From contig JAKAFO010000004.1 in the NCBI GenBank assembly GCA_021819735.1, positions 8,366-40,373 on the forward strand: a stretch of DNA of 32,008 nucleotides, in the 5' to 3' direction. This DNA comes from Deltaproteobacteria bacterium (GTDB lineage: Bacteria; Desulfobacterota; Desulfobacteria; Desulfobacterales; Desulfosarcinaceae). Below are positions 16,201-23,739 of the stretch, one piece after another. Under the pieces are notes generated by a model. The model was not told the origin of the DNA, ran no database searches, and worked only from the letters and a program-made list of their open reading frames with translations. A program made the translations under genes and the position numbers. Positions within the stretch are counted from its first letter, which is position 1. Each line of letters starts with the position of its first letter.

Positions 16201-17315
16201 GGCCGGGCCGGGTGGTCTCGTTGATGTGGGGCCCCTGGGAGAGTCACGGCATGGTTTCGGCCGAGCTGCGGCGCAAGTTCGAAGAGAGCGGCATCTACCT
16301 GATTCCGCCGGAGATCGGCGTGGCGCGCTGCATCGATGAGATCGCCCATGGGACCCAGGCCGACGCCGAAGTGGTCTTCGGCGGCTGGGACGACCGCCAG
16401 AAAACGCTCTTCCCGGCCAAGGGGGCCGAACGACTGCCGCTGTTCTTCGCCAATGCCAACTTCAAGCCCCGCCTCGACGGCCAGGTGGACGTATTGCGCC
16501 ATCTGGCCCCGGAGCGCGATATCTACCTGTTGGATCACAAACTCGACGGCCGTCCGGTGCTGCCCATGGCCATGGCCATGGAGATGATGGCCGAAGCGGC
16601 GGCTTACCGCTACCCCGATTACTACCTCAAGAGCCTCAGCGACCTGAAAGTCTTCAAAGGGATCATCGTGGGCAACGGCGCGGAGCACATCCACATCGCG
16701 ATCACCCCCCAGATGAAAGGCCGGGAGCGCATCGTGCTCAAGGCCCAGATCCGCAATCCGCACAAGGAGCAGTGCGTCTACTACGAGGCGCGGCTCGAAC
16801 TGGGCAAGGAGGCGCGCACCTTCCGACCGCACGTGGCCATCGAGTTGCGCGAGGCCGAACCTTTTGGCCTTTCCGTGGGCGAGGCCTACCGGCAACATCT
16901 GTTCCACGGTCCGCTCTGGCAGGGCATCGAAGCGGTCCAGGCCATCGGCCGCGACGGTATCGTGGGGCAGCTCAAGCCGTCCCGGCCGGAAGGATTTATC
17001 CAGGGGGTCTGCGGCCGGCACGCCTGGCTGGTGGACCCGCTGGTGATCGACAGCGGCCTGCAACTGGTGGGTTTATGGGCCCGCCGCCGCTTCGACATCA
17101 TGCCCCTGCCGTCGCGCATCAAAAAGTACGTGCAGTACGATCGAGCGCCGGGTGACGGGCCGCTGCGCTGCGAGGTGCATGTCGGATCGCCGGAAAGCAA
17201 GGGGATCAAGGAAGCCGAACTCTATTTCGTGAAAAACGACGGTCAATTGTTTGCCTGGATCCAGGGCTTGGAGATCATCGGATCGACGGAGTTGAACCGT
17301 TTGGCGCAGAAGTGA
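10212..17315 (+). CDS. PfaA/HglE-like iterative polyketide/fatty acid synthase, KS-AT-ACP3-(degenerate ACP)-KR-DH
   Basis: The 2367-aa multidomain enzyme should build and partly reduce an acyl chain from malonyl units. The KS (about 14-455) has an intact triad Cys205 (DAACAS), His340 (EAHGTAT) and His380 (IGHAKCAAG). The AT (about 573-900) has GQGSQ at 581-585, GHSYGE with Ser676, and CAFHSP with His780, which looks malonyl-type. A helical FLETQKAVMTAYL segment is at 1022-1034. Three ACPs have LGIDSIKRVQI serines at 1136, 1238 and 1346. A fourth ACP-like unit has Pro1473 where Ser is required. A KR with TGGARGI (1791-1797) and Tyr1979, in a long PfaA-type frame, follows. A hot-dog DH has His2109 (HKLDGRPVLP) and Asp2280. 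No ER is present. The start follows AAGGAA; the stop overlaps the next ATG. Compared with PfaA, the attached DH and few ACPs are distinctive. Confidence 0.93.
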   Translation: MTDRALLKAEASSDIAIIGMAGFFPDAPDVDTYWHNILRRHVAFSEIPARRWDWRLYYDSDPQAPDKVVSRWGGFLPETVFDPLLFGIPPKTLTSVETVQLLVLESTRLALADAGYQERPFDRERTSVFIGAGAGENDLGQMFSFRALMPHYFGPSAAEILSRMKPGVPEWDPDVFTGVITNIIAGRVANRFNLGGTSCTIDAACASALAALRAGIMELRSGESDLAIVGGADTLMGPFAYSCFSVVGALSPKGVSRPFDEQADGLVLGETVATVILKRLADARRDGDRVYAVIKGIAASSDGRAKSLTAPSADGQHLVLTRAYRNAGIDPRTVGLIEAHGTATKVGDLAEAAALKQFFSRQAAEARSCAVGSVKSQIGHAKCAAGIAALIKAVLALHHKVLPPTVGVETPIADLDGPDNPLYLNTRTRPWIVDGRHPRRAGVSAFGFGGTNFHAVLEEAPAEAGGRPALAPVATWDSELLLFKADGREALRQKIAALLRQLRAGAVCALKDLAFTLAGEYSSQKEDGVRLAVVAASLPDLAAKLESAVTMLDSGAAAAAGIYFEAGAPLAADRIAFVFPGQGSQYPGMLKSLAVAFAEVRAVFERFDAHLAEQLPKPLSRYIYPPDLFKSEEQKSVERALTQTFVAQPAMGAADAAMLRLLALLGLRPAMTAGHSYGEYVALFAAGVLDEKALALISEARGRFILQASQPEPGTMAAVKAPEEAVADAIAGLDQVWIANLNGPRQTVISGTSAGVRQAIERLSRKKLSCVPIPVACAFHSPIVAGAQSRLAEFFGQFEFRPAHIPVFSNTTAGLFPEAAEAIRNLLVEQLARPVRFVDEVEAMYAAGARIFVEVGAGNVLTHLIDRILDGKPHAAICTDIKGQAALTQLQHALGRLAVLGTPLTLEPLFTGRGVRRLDLERLTAQGSAVLSKTAYIIGQGGVRPAAQAARAHIHPPRPIRFADDGPATPEPLPQIALTPETPHTPSFGGETMETFKPAPAVHGAMPDVTVMVKFQELMSQFLETQKAVMTAYLGAGEGTGLDAVGAAFAAAPLLNPSAVPAEPLRFEPAPAWDSPSAPVPPPPAAVREEAATAPAPEQRFDLSAVLLKIVSDRTGYPGEMLDLKLEIEADLGIDSIKRVQITEELVASLEAVGIKLPNEELAAVAGSVTLGDIITKLQVLIQTQPAQSAQPSAAAPAAPVGFDLATTLLRIVSERTGYPSEMLDLKLEIEADLGIDSIKRVQITEELVASLDAAGIKLPNEELAAIAGSITLGAIVEKLQALLQAHTARPAAQPVTAPPATLVQPMAPALDAKAMLLGIVSDLSGYPAEMLDLKLEIEADLGIDSIKRVQIMEHFLAALEKQQLTLPDAEVAQLAASVTLGEIVARIDLLLSASATACEGPCHAPERRAEQRATAPQPAAPTAAPAGATVAEALTPQALQGLLYELIQEYTGYPRETLAPDLEWEADLDLDPAGKSRLLTAFVAAVGRACGAVPEADVEAGRAARCVEHTLAWMAAAPVARDLIERRAVEQIRRFTLVEREQPLMVPPAKPFDGKRVVVTQMPDDPLAAAVVAELRAAGIQPVRLVHGPAFRDGAEQAHGVDLTAYDQLKATIEEIRKQGAPVGLLHLVPLAPAPAMENMQLADWKQRLALEIKSLFYLTKLLADDLTAAVQGGDASLVAVTAMGGAYGRAADGDQACTFFPGSGGVSGFLKSAALEIPGLNVRAVDLELGEALQTLAARIRDEFLTASAQVEVGYRAGRRLVLDVQPATIESGQTALLSIDSQWRLLVTGGARGITANVALELARRYRPTLLLVGRTPLSETEEEQTAGIDDPKQLKALLAQGLKAQNKNVKPVEVERAYTRLIHQREVRRTLSQIAATGAKVRYYAADVTDEAAFGRVLDGIYAEFGRIDGVLHGAGLIEDKMVRDKDVASFDRVLDTKADSLFILSRKLRADQLRFVGLFSSVAGRFGNLGQADYAAANEVLSKCALYLNRRWPGRVVSLMWGPWESHGMVSAELRRKFEESGIYLIPPEIGVARCIDEIAHGTQADAEVVFGGWDDRQKTLFPAKGAERLPLFFANANFKPRLDGQVDVLRHLAPERDIYLLDHKLDGRPVLPMAMAMEMMAEAAAYRYPDYYLKSLSDLKVFKGIIVGNGAEHIHIAITPQMKGRERIVLKAQIRNPHKEQCVYYEARLELGKEARTFRPHVAIELREAEPFGLSVGEAYRQHLFHGPLWQGIEAVQAIGRDGIVGQLKPSRPEGFIQGVCGRHAWLVDPLVIDSGLQLVGLWARRRFDIMPLPSRIKKYVQYDRAPGDGPLRCEVHVGSPESKGIKEAELYFVKNDGQLFAWIQGLEIIGSTELNRLAQK
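13512..14390 (+). repeat. Tandem acyl-carrier-protein domain repeats inside the first synthase gene
   Basis: Three in-frame ACP units begin near 13512, 13818 and 14142. The first two are nearly identical in DNA around the phosphopantetheine site and onward through the rest of the domain, joined by Ala/Pro/Gln-rich linkers, and repeat with a 306-bp period. The third matches them up to the serine motif and then diverges (IMEHFLAALEK instead of ITEELVASLE). The pattern indicates a recent duplication of unit 1/2 and possible partial gene conversion with unit 3. A fourth, degenerate unit follows at about 14520-14730. ACP copy number is a known yield determinant in PUFA synthases. Confidence 0.9.
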
Positions 17316-20300
17316 TGCAAACCATGGATAGTGGACATAGCCCTGAAAAATCGGCGCCCAAGAACGAGGCAATCGCCATCGTCGGCATGGCCTGTACGTT
17401 TCCCAAGGCGCCCGACCTGACCACCTATTGGCACAACATCATCAATAAGGTGGATGCCATCGCCGACGCGCCGGCCGATCGTTGGGATGCGTCGCGCTTC
17501 TACGACCCCCAGGACGGCACCAAGCTCTATGCCCGGCGCGGCGGTTACCTGGACGGCCCCCTGGCCTTCGAGGCGGCCGAGTTGGGCGTTATGCCGTCGG
17601 CCGTGGCGGGCGGCGAGCCCGACCAGTTTCTGGTGTTGAAGACCGCCGCGGCGGCCATGCGCGACGCCGGCATCCAAAACGATCCGGCCTTGGAGCGCAC
17701 CGATTTCATTCTGGGCCGGGGAGCCTACCTGAGCGCCGGTGGTTTCAATCTCTTGCAGCGCACCTTGATCGTGGAGCAGACCGTCAACCTGGTGGGCCAA
17801 CTGCACCCGGGCATGAACACCGAGGCGCTCCGAGGCCTCAGGGACGGGCTGCTGGCCTCCCTGCTGCCGTTCGAAGCCGACACCGCCGCCTCGGTCATGC
17901 CCAACATCACGGCCGGCCGGGTCTCCAACCGGCTGGGGTTCATGGGACCCAACTACACCATCGACGCGGCCTGCGCCTCGTCCCTGTTTGCCGTGGACAT
18001 CGCCGTGGCCAATTTGCGCTCCGGACGCTCCGATCTGGCCCTGGCCGGCGGGGTCCACGTCTTCAATACCATTCCGTTTTTAAGCGTGTTTTGCGCCCTG
18101 GGCGCCATGTCCCGCAAAGAGTGCATCCGGCCTTTCGACCAAAATGCCGATGGCCTGCTGCCCGGCGAAGGGGTCGGCATCGTAGTCCTCAAGCGTCTGT
18201 CCGACGCCGAGCGCGACGGCAACCGGATCTACGCCTTAATCCGCGGCGTGGGCAGCTCCAGCGATGGCCGAGGCGGCAGCGTGGCGGCCCCCCGCGTGGC
18301 GGGCGAAGCCCTGGCCGTGCGGCGCGCCTATGCGGCGGCCGGTGTTTTGCCCCAGACCATCGGCCTGATCGAAGCCCATGGGACCGCCACCCTCGTGGGC
18401 GACACGGCCGAGGTGGAATCCCTGAAGACGGTCTTCGGCGCCAAACCCGACACCCTGGCCCGCTCGTGCGCCCTGGGCAGCGTCAAGTCCATGATCGGCC
18501 ACGCCATGCCGGCCGCCGGCATCGCCGGCTTGATCAAGGCCGTGCTGGCCCTTTACCACAAGGTGCTGCCGCCTACGCTGCACTGCGAGGCCCCCAACCC
18601 CAAATTCGAATTGGAAACGACGCCCTTTTACATCAACACCGCCACCCGGCCCTGGTTCCGCATGGCGCCCGATGTGCCGCGCCGGGCCGGCGTGAATGCC
18701 TTCGGTTTCGGCGGCGTCAACGCCCACGTGGTGCTCGAGGAGTATTCGGCCGCGGTTCCCGAAACTTGCCATCCGGCCTGGGATGCGGCCCTGTTCCTCT
18801 TCGCGGGTGATAGCCAGGCCGCCCTGGTCCAGGCCTGCGCAACGGCCCTGGCGTATTTGCAAAGCAATACTTCGCTGGATTGGCTGGCCTGGTCCCGGGA
18901 CATCGTACGTGCATTCCGCCCCGCGGCGCATCGGTTGGCCGTCATCGCCGAAGGTCCCGAAGATCTCTCGCGCAAGCTGGGCTATGCCATGCAAAAGCTG
19001 CAAACCGGCGACTGCAAGAAGATCAAGGACGTCAAGGGGATTTACTACTTCGCCGCGCCGTTGGGCTCCCAGGCCAAGATCGCCTTCATGTTCCCGGGCG
19101 AAGGTTCGCCCTACGCCAATATGCTGCTGGACCTGTGCCTGGTCTTTCCGGAAGTGCGGGCGGTCTTCGAAGCTGTGGATGCGGCGATCCTGTCCCGTTC
19201 CCAAAAAAGTGCCTTGCAGCCCAGCCAATTTATCTTCCCGGCCACATTGCTTACGTCCTGCGAAATGGAGACGCTGGGCGCCCAATTCTGGAAGGTGGAC
19301 AGCGGCCTGCAGGCCATTCTGGCCGCCAGCCTGGCCATGCAAGCCCTGCTGGCGCGCTTTGGGGTGCAGCCGGACATGATCGTGGGCCACAGCGCCGGAG
19401 AGTATTGCGCCTGGATCGCTTCGGGCATCCTGGCAATAGAGGAGTTGTACCGCCACCAGGAGCGCATCGCCGGCATCTACGCCGCCCACCGCCATCCCCA
19501 GGAGACCGCTATGATGGCCGTTTCCGGCCGCTTCGACAAGATCCGGCCCATGGTGGAAGGGCTCGGCGGGGCGATCTACATTTCCAACGACAACTGCCCC
19601 CACCAGGTGGTGGTGGTGGGCGAAGCGGCGGCCGTGGCCCAATTGAAGGCGCAGTTGAAGGCCCGCAGCATTCTCTTCACCGACCTGCCGTCCCGGGAAG
19701 TCCATCATACCGCCCTGGCCGCGCCCCAGGCCGAACCTTTGTTCCAGACCTATGCGCGCATGGCGGTGCATGCCCCGCGAGTGCCGGCCTATTCGGCCAC
19801 GACCGCGGCGCCGTATCCCGACCAGGCGCCGGAGATCGTGCGCCTGATGACCGACTACTGGCTCCAGCGGCTCAATTTCAGAAGCACGGTGGAGGCCATG
19901 CACCGCGACGGCGCCCGAATTTTCATCGAAGTCGGACCCGGAACCAATTTGTCCGGCTTCGTGGACGACACCTTGCGCGGCAAGCCGTTCATGACCGTGG
20001 CCGCCAACAACAGCCGGCGCTCGGGCATCGGCCAGTTGTGTCATCTGCTGGGCATGCTGGTGGCCCAGCATGTGCCCGTGAATTTGGATGCCTACGATCC
20101 GCTGCCCTGGGCCGCGGTCCAGGAACTATCGCCGGACGCTGCCAAGCCCAAGCCCAAAGCCGGCACGGTTTTCATGGAACTGGGGCTGCGGGAGTTGACG
20201 CTGCCCGAGCCGACCCTGGCGAGCCTGCAAAAGCATTTCAATCCACCGCTCCCCGCGGCAGCATCGCCCAAAGCCGAACCCCAGGCACCGGCGGCGTTGC

Positions 20301-21844
20301 AGGCCGAGGCCGACCCAGGCAAGCATGCCACCGTTGCCGTGCCCCAGCCGGCCGCCGTGTCGCCCAAAGCTGACGTCATGCAGCGCTATATGGACAACAT
20401 GGCCCAGTTTCTGGCCCTGCAAAAGCAGGTCATGACCGCCTGGCGCGCGCCGCGCTCGGCGCAGCCCGTGACCGAGCGGCCTTTTGCGCGGCGGGTCATC
20501 TCGCTCTCGCCGCGCCAGGCGTGCCGGGTGCAATGCGACATCGATTTGAAAAAAGAGCGCTTCCTGGAAGACCATCCCATGGTCGGCAGCCGGCCGATTT
20601 CCGACCGGGACCCCGGCCTGCTGCCCCTGATCATCACGCCCATGACCCTCAACCTGGAGATCATGGCCGAAGCCGCGTCGCTCCTGCACCCGGGGCAGAT
20701 GCTGCTGGAAGTAAAGAACGGCCGCGCCAACCGCTGGGTCGAGGTGCCCGAAGCGGGCGCCACCACGCTGGAGGTCCAGGCCAGGCAAGCTGCGGGCGGC
20801 GACGTCCAGGCCCGCTTGTTCGCTCCGGCCTTCGGCATGGCCTCGGCGGAAGCCAGCGCCGTATTCGGCACCCAGTATCCGCCCTCGGCCGTGGGCGAAC
20901 CGGTCAACGCCGAGCACATTACGCCCGAGGCCGCCGCGCGCGCCCGGGAGATCTACGCCGCCAAGTACATGGCGCACGGACCGCGCTTCCAGGTGATCGC
21001 CGGCTGGACCCAGGTGGGCCCAAGGGAAGTAGAGGTCTATCTGCGGGCGCCGGCCGACAACGACCTGTTTGCCGACATCCGCGCCCCCCGGCTGCTGCTC
21101 AACCCGCTCTTGCTGGATGCGTGTGCCCAATTGGTGGGGCATTGGGCCCAGATCAGCCTGGGCGAAAAGTTCATCACCTTTCCGGCGGGCGTGCAGCATA
21201 TCCGTTTTTTCTCCGACCCGCCACGGCCGGGAAAATTGCTCAAATGCCGTGTGCGCATCGGCGACATCGACGACCACTGTGTGCGCGCCGACATCAAGAT
21301 GACGGCCAGCGACGGCCGCCAATGGCTGACGGTCCAGGGCTGGACCCACCGGCGCTTCGCCTTGCCGTTGGAGTTCTACCACTTCTGCCGATTCCCCAAG
21401 GCCAACGCCATCGGACAACCGGTAACGGCCGAGAAGGATCGCAAGCGATCCGGGGCTTTCACCTGCCGGATCGCAAATTATCCCGAACTGAACCGCACCA
21501 TCTGGAAACAGGGCCTCGGCATGATCTTCCTGAACCGCGCCGAGCGTCGGGTCTACAAAGAGAAATTGTCCCGCGACGAAGCCGAAGCCGATCGCTGGCT
21601 CACCGAACGCATGGCCGCCAAAGAGGCCGTGCGCCTCTTTTTGAAGCAGTATAACCGCCTGGAAGTATTCCCCGCGGATATCGAGATCGAAGAAATCGAT
21701 GGACATCTTATTCCCAAGGGCGATGGCCTTTCCGAGCTCGACCGGCCGTTGTCCCTGACCATCTCGCATACGGAGCAGTTCGCGGCCGCCCGCGTGAACC
21801 CGGGGGCGGAAACTATCAAACGGGAGAGAGCACAGAATGACTAG
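17315..21844 (+). CDS. Second iterative synthase, KS-AT-DH with fused phosphopantetheinyl transferase
   Basis: This is a 1509-aa partner of the preceding synthase. The KS (about 20-475) has an intact triad Cys220 (DAACASS), His355 and His396. The AT (about 590-900) has FPGEGSPY in place of GQGSQ, GHSAGE with Ser693, and REVHHTAL where malonyl ATs have AFH. A linker carries FLALQKQVMTAWR (1032-1044). The hot-dog DH has His1087 (FLEDHPMVGS) and Asp1268 (LLDACAQ). The C-terminal about 110 residues form a PPTase-like domain with RWLTERMAAKEA (Lys1436-Glu1437) and SHT (His1485). No ACP domain exists, so it must use carriers in trans. GTG 17312 is in frame, but ATG 17315, overlapping the previous stop as TGATG, is the likely start. 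The classical early Asp motif of PPTases is not obvious, so that activity is probable, not certain. Confidence 0.9.
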   Translation: MQTMDSGHSPEKSAPKNEAIAIVGMACTFPKAPDLTTYWHNIINKVDAIADAPADRWDASRFYDPQDGTKLYARRGGYLDGPLAFEAAELGVMPSAVAGGEPDQFLVLKTAAAAMRDAGIQNDPALERTDFILGRGAYLSAGGFNLLQRTLIVEQTVNLVGQLHPGMNTEALRGLRDGLLASLLPFEADTAASVMPNITAGRVSNRLGFMGPNYTIDAACASSLFAVDIAVANLRSGRSDLALAGGVHVFNTIPFLSVFCALGAMSRKECIRPFDQNADGLLPGEGVGIVVLKRLSDAERDGNRIYALIRGVGSSSDGRGGSVAAPRVAGEALAVRRAYAAAGVLPQTIGLIEAHGTATLVGDTAEVESLKTVFGAKPDTLARSCALGSVKSMIGHAMPAAGIAGLIKAVLALYHKVLPPTLHCEAPNPKFELETTPFYINTATRPWFRMAPDVPRRAGVNAFGFGGVNAHVVLEEYSAAVPETCHPAWDAALFLFAGDSQAALVQACATALAYLQSNTSLDWLAWSRDIVRAFRPAAHRLAVIAEGPEDLSRKLGYAMQKLQTGDCKKIKDVKGIYYFAAPLGSQAKIAFMFPGEGSPYANMLLDLCLVFPEVRAVFEAVDAAILSRSQKSALQPSQFIFPATLLTSCEMETLGAQFWKVDSGLQAILAASLAMQALLARFGVQPDMIVGHSAGEYCAWIASGILAIEELYRHQERIAGIYAAHRHPQETAMMAVSGRFDKIRPMVEGLGGAIYISNDNCPHQVVVVGEAAAVAQLKAQLKARSILFTDLPSREVHHTALAAPQAEPLFQTYARMAVHAPRVPAYSATTAAPYPDQAPEIVRLMTDYWLQRLNFRSTVEAMHRDGARIFIEVGPGTNLSGFVDDTLRGKPFMTVAANNSRRSGIGQLCHLLGMLVAQHVPVNLDAYDPLPWAAVQELSPDAAKPKPKAGTVFMELGLRELTLPEPTLASLQKHFNPPLPAAASPKAEPQAPAALQAEADPGKHATVAVPQPAAVSPKADVMQRYMDNMAQFLALQKQVMTAWRAPRSAQPVTERPFARRVISLSPRQACRVQCDIDLKKERFLEDHPMVGSRPISDRDPGLLPLIITPMTLNLEIMAEAASLLHPGQMLLEVKNGRANRWVEVPEAGATTLEVQARQAAGGDVQARLFAPAFGMASAEASAVFGTQYPPSAVGEPVNAEHITPEAAARAREIYAAKYMAHGPRFQVIAGWTQVGPREVEVYLRAPADNDLFADIRAPRLLLNPLLLDACAQLVGHWAQISLGEKFITFPAGVQHIRFFSDPPRPGKLLKCRVRIGDIDDHCVRADIKMTASDGRQWLTVQGWTHRRFALPLEFYHFCRFPKANAIGQPVTAEKDRKRSGAFTCRIANYPELNRTIWKQGLGMIFLNRAERRVYKEKLSRDEAEADRWLTERMAAKEAVRLFLKQYNRLEVFPADIEIEEIDGHLIPKGDGLSELDRPLSLTISHTEQFAAARVNPGAETIKRERAQND

Positions 21845-22127
21845 ACCGGACAAGGCGACCATATTCAAAGATATCTTAGCGACCCTGGAACGTGTCGGCG
21901 AAGATTGGGAATACTCCGGCGAGATCACCCTCGACACCACCTTGCTGCAGGATCTGGGCCTGGAGTCCATCGATGTGGTGGTGCTGGGCGAATTCCTGGA
22001 AGAACATTACGGCCAGACCTTTCCCTTTACCGAATACTACACCGAATTGTCGCAGAAGAATAAATCGGACATTCGCATCGCGGATATCGTGGATCTGATC
22101 TTCGACCACTTCGAGGCCCAACCATGA
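21837..22127 (+). CDS. Stand-alone acyl carrier protein
   Basis: This 96-aa acidic helical protein has the phosphopantetheine site DLGLESIDVV with Ser44, preceded by the usual DTTLLQDLGLES helix boundary. It starts 8 bp inside the gene for the KS-AT-DH-PPTase synthase and its stop overlaps the next start codon, so its synthesis is tightly coupled. Since that synthase lacks an ACP, this protein is a good candidate for its carrier, activated by the fused PPTase, or for presenting the finished chain to tailoring enzymes. It is longer than E. coli AcpP (78 aa) and carries a less conserved segment FPFTEYYTELSQKNKSD near the C-terminal third. Confidence 0.9.
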   Translation: MTRPDKATIFKDILATLERVGEDWEYSGEITLDTTLLQDLGLESIDVVVLGEFLEEHYGQTFPFTEYYTELSQKNKSDIRIADIVDLIFDHFEAQP

Positions 22128-23728
22128 CCAAAAACGGACGAACGACATTGATGATCGGCCTGGACGGCGCTACTTTTTCCATTCTCGATCCGCTCATGGA
22201 AGCCGGCCACATGCCGTTTTTGAGGCAATTCGTGGCCCAAGGGGTGCGCGCCGAACTGCAATCGACCATTCCGCCCATCACCCCGCCGGCCTGGACCACC
22301 ATTATGACCGGCCGCAGCCCGGCCCAACACGGCATTCTGGATTTCTTCCGCCCCGAGTCGCCGGGCAGTCGCTTTCTGCGGTTTGTCAGCACCAAGCAGC
22401 TCAAATGCGAAAGCATCTGGACCCATTTGATGCACCAGGGGTTGAGCGCCATCAATCTGAACTTTCCGGTGATGGCCCCGCCGCTGCCCATCAAAGGGTA
22501 CAGCATTCCGGGTTTCGTGACCTGGCGCCACCTGCGGCACAGTTGTTCGCCGGGGGACTTGATGGATACCTTGAAAGCCATCCCCGGCTTCGATCTGAAG
22601 ATCATCGCCCATGACTTCGGTCTGGAGGAAAAGGTGGTGCAGGGCTGTTCTTTCACCGAGTCCGAAGGCTGGATCAAATACCACACCTATAAGGATGAAC
22701 AGTGGCTGCTGGTGCTGGGCCACCTGACCCGCACGGACCCCTGCGATCTGAGCGCGCTGGTGCTGGACAGCCCGGACCGCTTGCAGCATGTCTTTTACCG
22801 GCTGCTGGACCCCCAATGCTTCCCGGCGAACTGGAGCGAACAGGACCGCCAGATCCGCGGCGTCCTGGAAGGCCACTACCGGGCCCTGGACGGCATGATC
22901 GCCCGCATGGCGGCCGACGCCGGGCCGGAGGCCAATATCTTCATCGTCTCCGATCACGGTTTCGGCCCCAGCCAGGAGTGCTTCTATTTGAACACCTTCC
23001 TGGAGCGGTTGGGCCATCTGAAATGGTCCGAGCGGGCCGTGAGCGACCAGGACGGTGCCGGCGATGTCTCCATGGAGGCGGTGCGCAATCACGGCAACAT
23101 CCTGGATTGGGAGCAGACCCTGGCCTATGTCAACACGCCCAGCAGCAACGGCATCACCATCAACGTCGCCGGCAAGAACAGCCGCACCGGCATCGCGCCC
23201 GAAGATTACGACACCTTCGTGAACGTCTTGCGCGAGCAGTTGCTCAGCCTGCGCCACCCGCGCACGGGCCAACCGGTGGTTACGCGGATATGGACCCGGG
23301 AGGAGGCTTTCGACGGTTGCGAACTGGCGCCGGACCTGACCGTGAGACTGTGGGACAACGGCCTGGTCTCCACGGTCAAGTCGGATCGAATCGTCAAGCC
23401 GCGCCGGGAATGCATCGGCGTGCACTACCCCATGGGCGTCTTCATGGCCAAGGGGCCCGACATCCAATCCGGCCTGCAACTGGAGCCTCTGAATATTTTG
23501 GATGTGGCCCCGGCCATGCTCCACAGCCTGGGCCTGGCCATCCCGGCGGCCTATGAAGGTCGCGTGCCCGCGGAGATGTTACGTAAGGAGTCCCTGGCGG
23601 CGCGGCCCGTGGCGATCGATGACGCCGCGCCGAGTTTCGAGCAGCAAGCCGCCGCCTCCCTGGAAATGGACGAGGAGGATATGGACCTGATCGTCAAGCG
23701 GCTCAAGGGATTGGGATATCTGGCATAA
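22124..23728 (+). CDS. Alkaline-phosphatase-superfamily phosphodiesterase (type I NPP-like)
   Basis: This 534-aa predicted metal-dependent hydrolase or transferase belongs to the nucleotide pyrophosphatase/phosphodiesterase branch. Metal and nucleophile motifs are visible: LMIGLDGATF with Asp14, PPAWTTIMTG with probable nucleophile Thr59 followed by SPAQHGILDFF, DSPDRLQHVFYR, and IVSDHGFG with Asp277-His278. A further conserved His lies in the C-terminal third. No signal peptide or membrane helix is seen, so it appears cytoplasmic, where it could act on phospho- or nucleotide-activated lipid intermediates. The ATGA overlap with the ACP gene places it firmly in the operon. Exact chemistry (phosphate hydrolysis, phosphodiester transfer or sulfate ester chemistry) cannot be deduced. 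Confidence 0.85.
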   Translation: MTKNGRTTLMIGLDGATFSILDPLMEAGHMPFLRQFVAQGVRAELQSTIPPITPPAWTTIMTGRSPAQHGILDFFRPESPGSRFLRFVSTKQLKCESIWTHLMHQGLSAINLNFPVMAPPLPIKGYSIPGFVTWRHLRHSCSPGDLMDTLKAIPGFDLKIIAHDFGLEEKVVQGCSFTESEGWIKYHTYKDEQWLLVLGHLTRTDPCDLSALVLDSPDRLQHVFYRLLDPQCFPANWSEQDRQIRGVLEGHYRALDGMIARMAADAGPEANIFIVSDHGFGPSQECFYLNTFLERLGHLKWSERAVSDQDGAGDVSMEAVRNHGNILDWEQTLAYVNTPSSNGITINVAGKNSRTGIAPEDYDTFVNVLREQLLSLRHPRTGQPVVTRIWTREEAFDGCELAPDLTVRLWDNGLVSTVKSDRIVKPRRECIGVHYPMGVFMAKGPDIQSGLQLEPLNILDVAPAMLHSLGLAIPAAYEGRVPAEMLRKESLAARPVAIDDAAPSFEQQAAASLEMDEEDMDLIVKRLKGLGYLA

Positions 23729-23739
23729 GGAGAAAAGCA

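Noticed and set aside
10212-21844. Canonical PUFA (pfaABCDE) synthase
   Set aside because: No KS-CLF-DH-DH subunit and no PfaD-like enoyl reductase are present, and DH and PPTase domains are placed differently.
10212-21844. Enediyne PKS
   Set aside because: The enediyne enzyme is one protein with a single ACP between AT and KR and its own PPTase. Here the domains are split over two proteins, each with its own KS and AT, and no enediyne accessory genes are seen.
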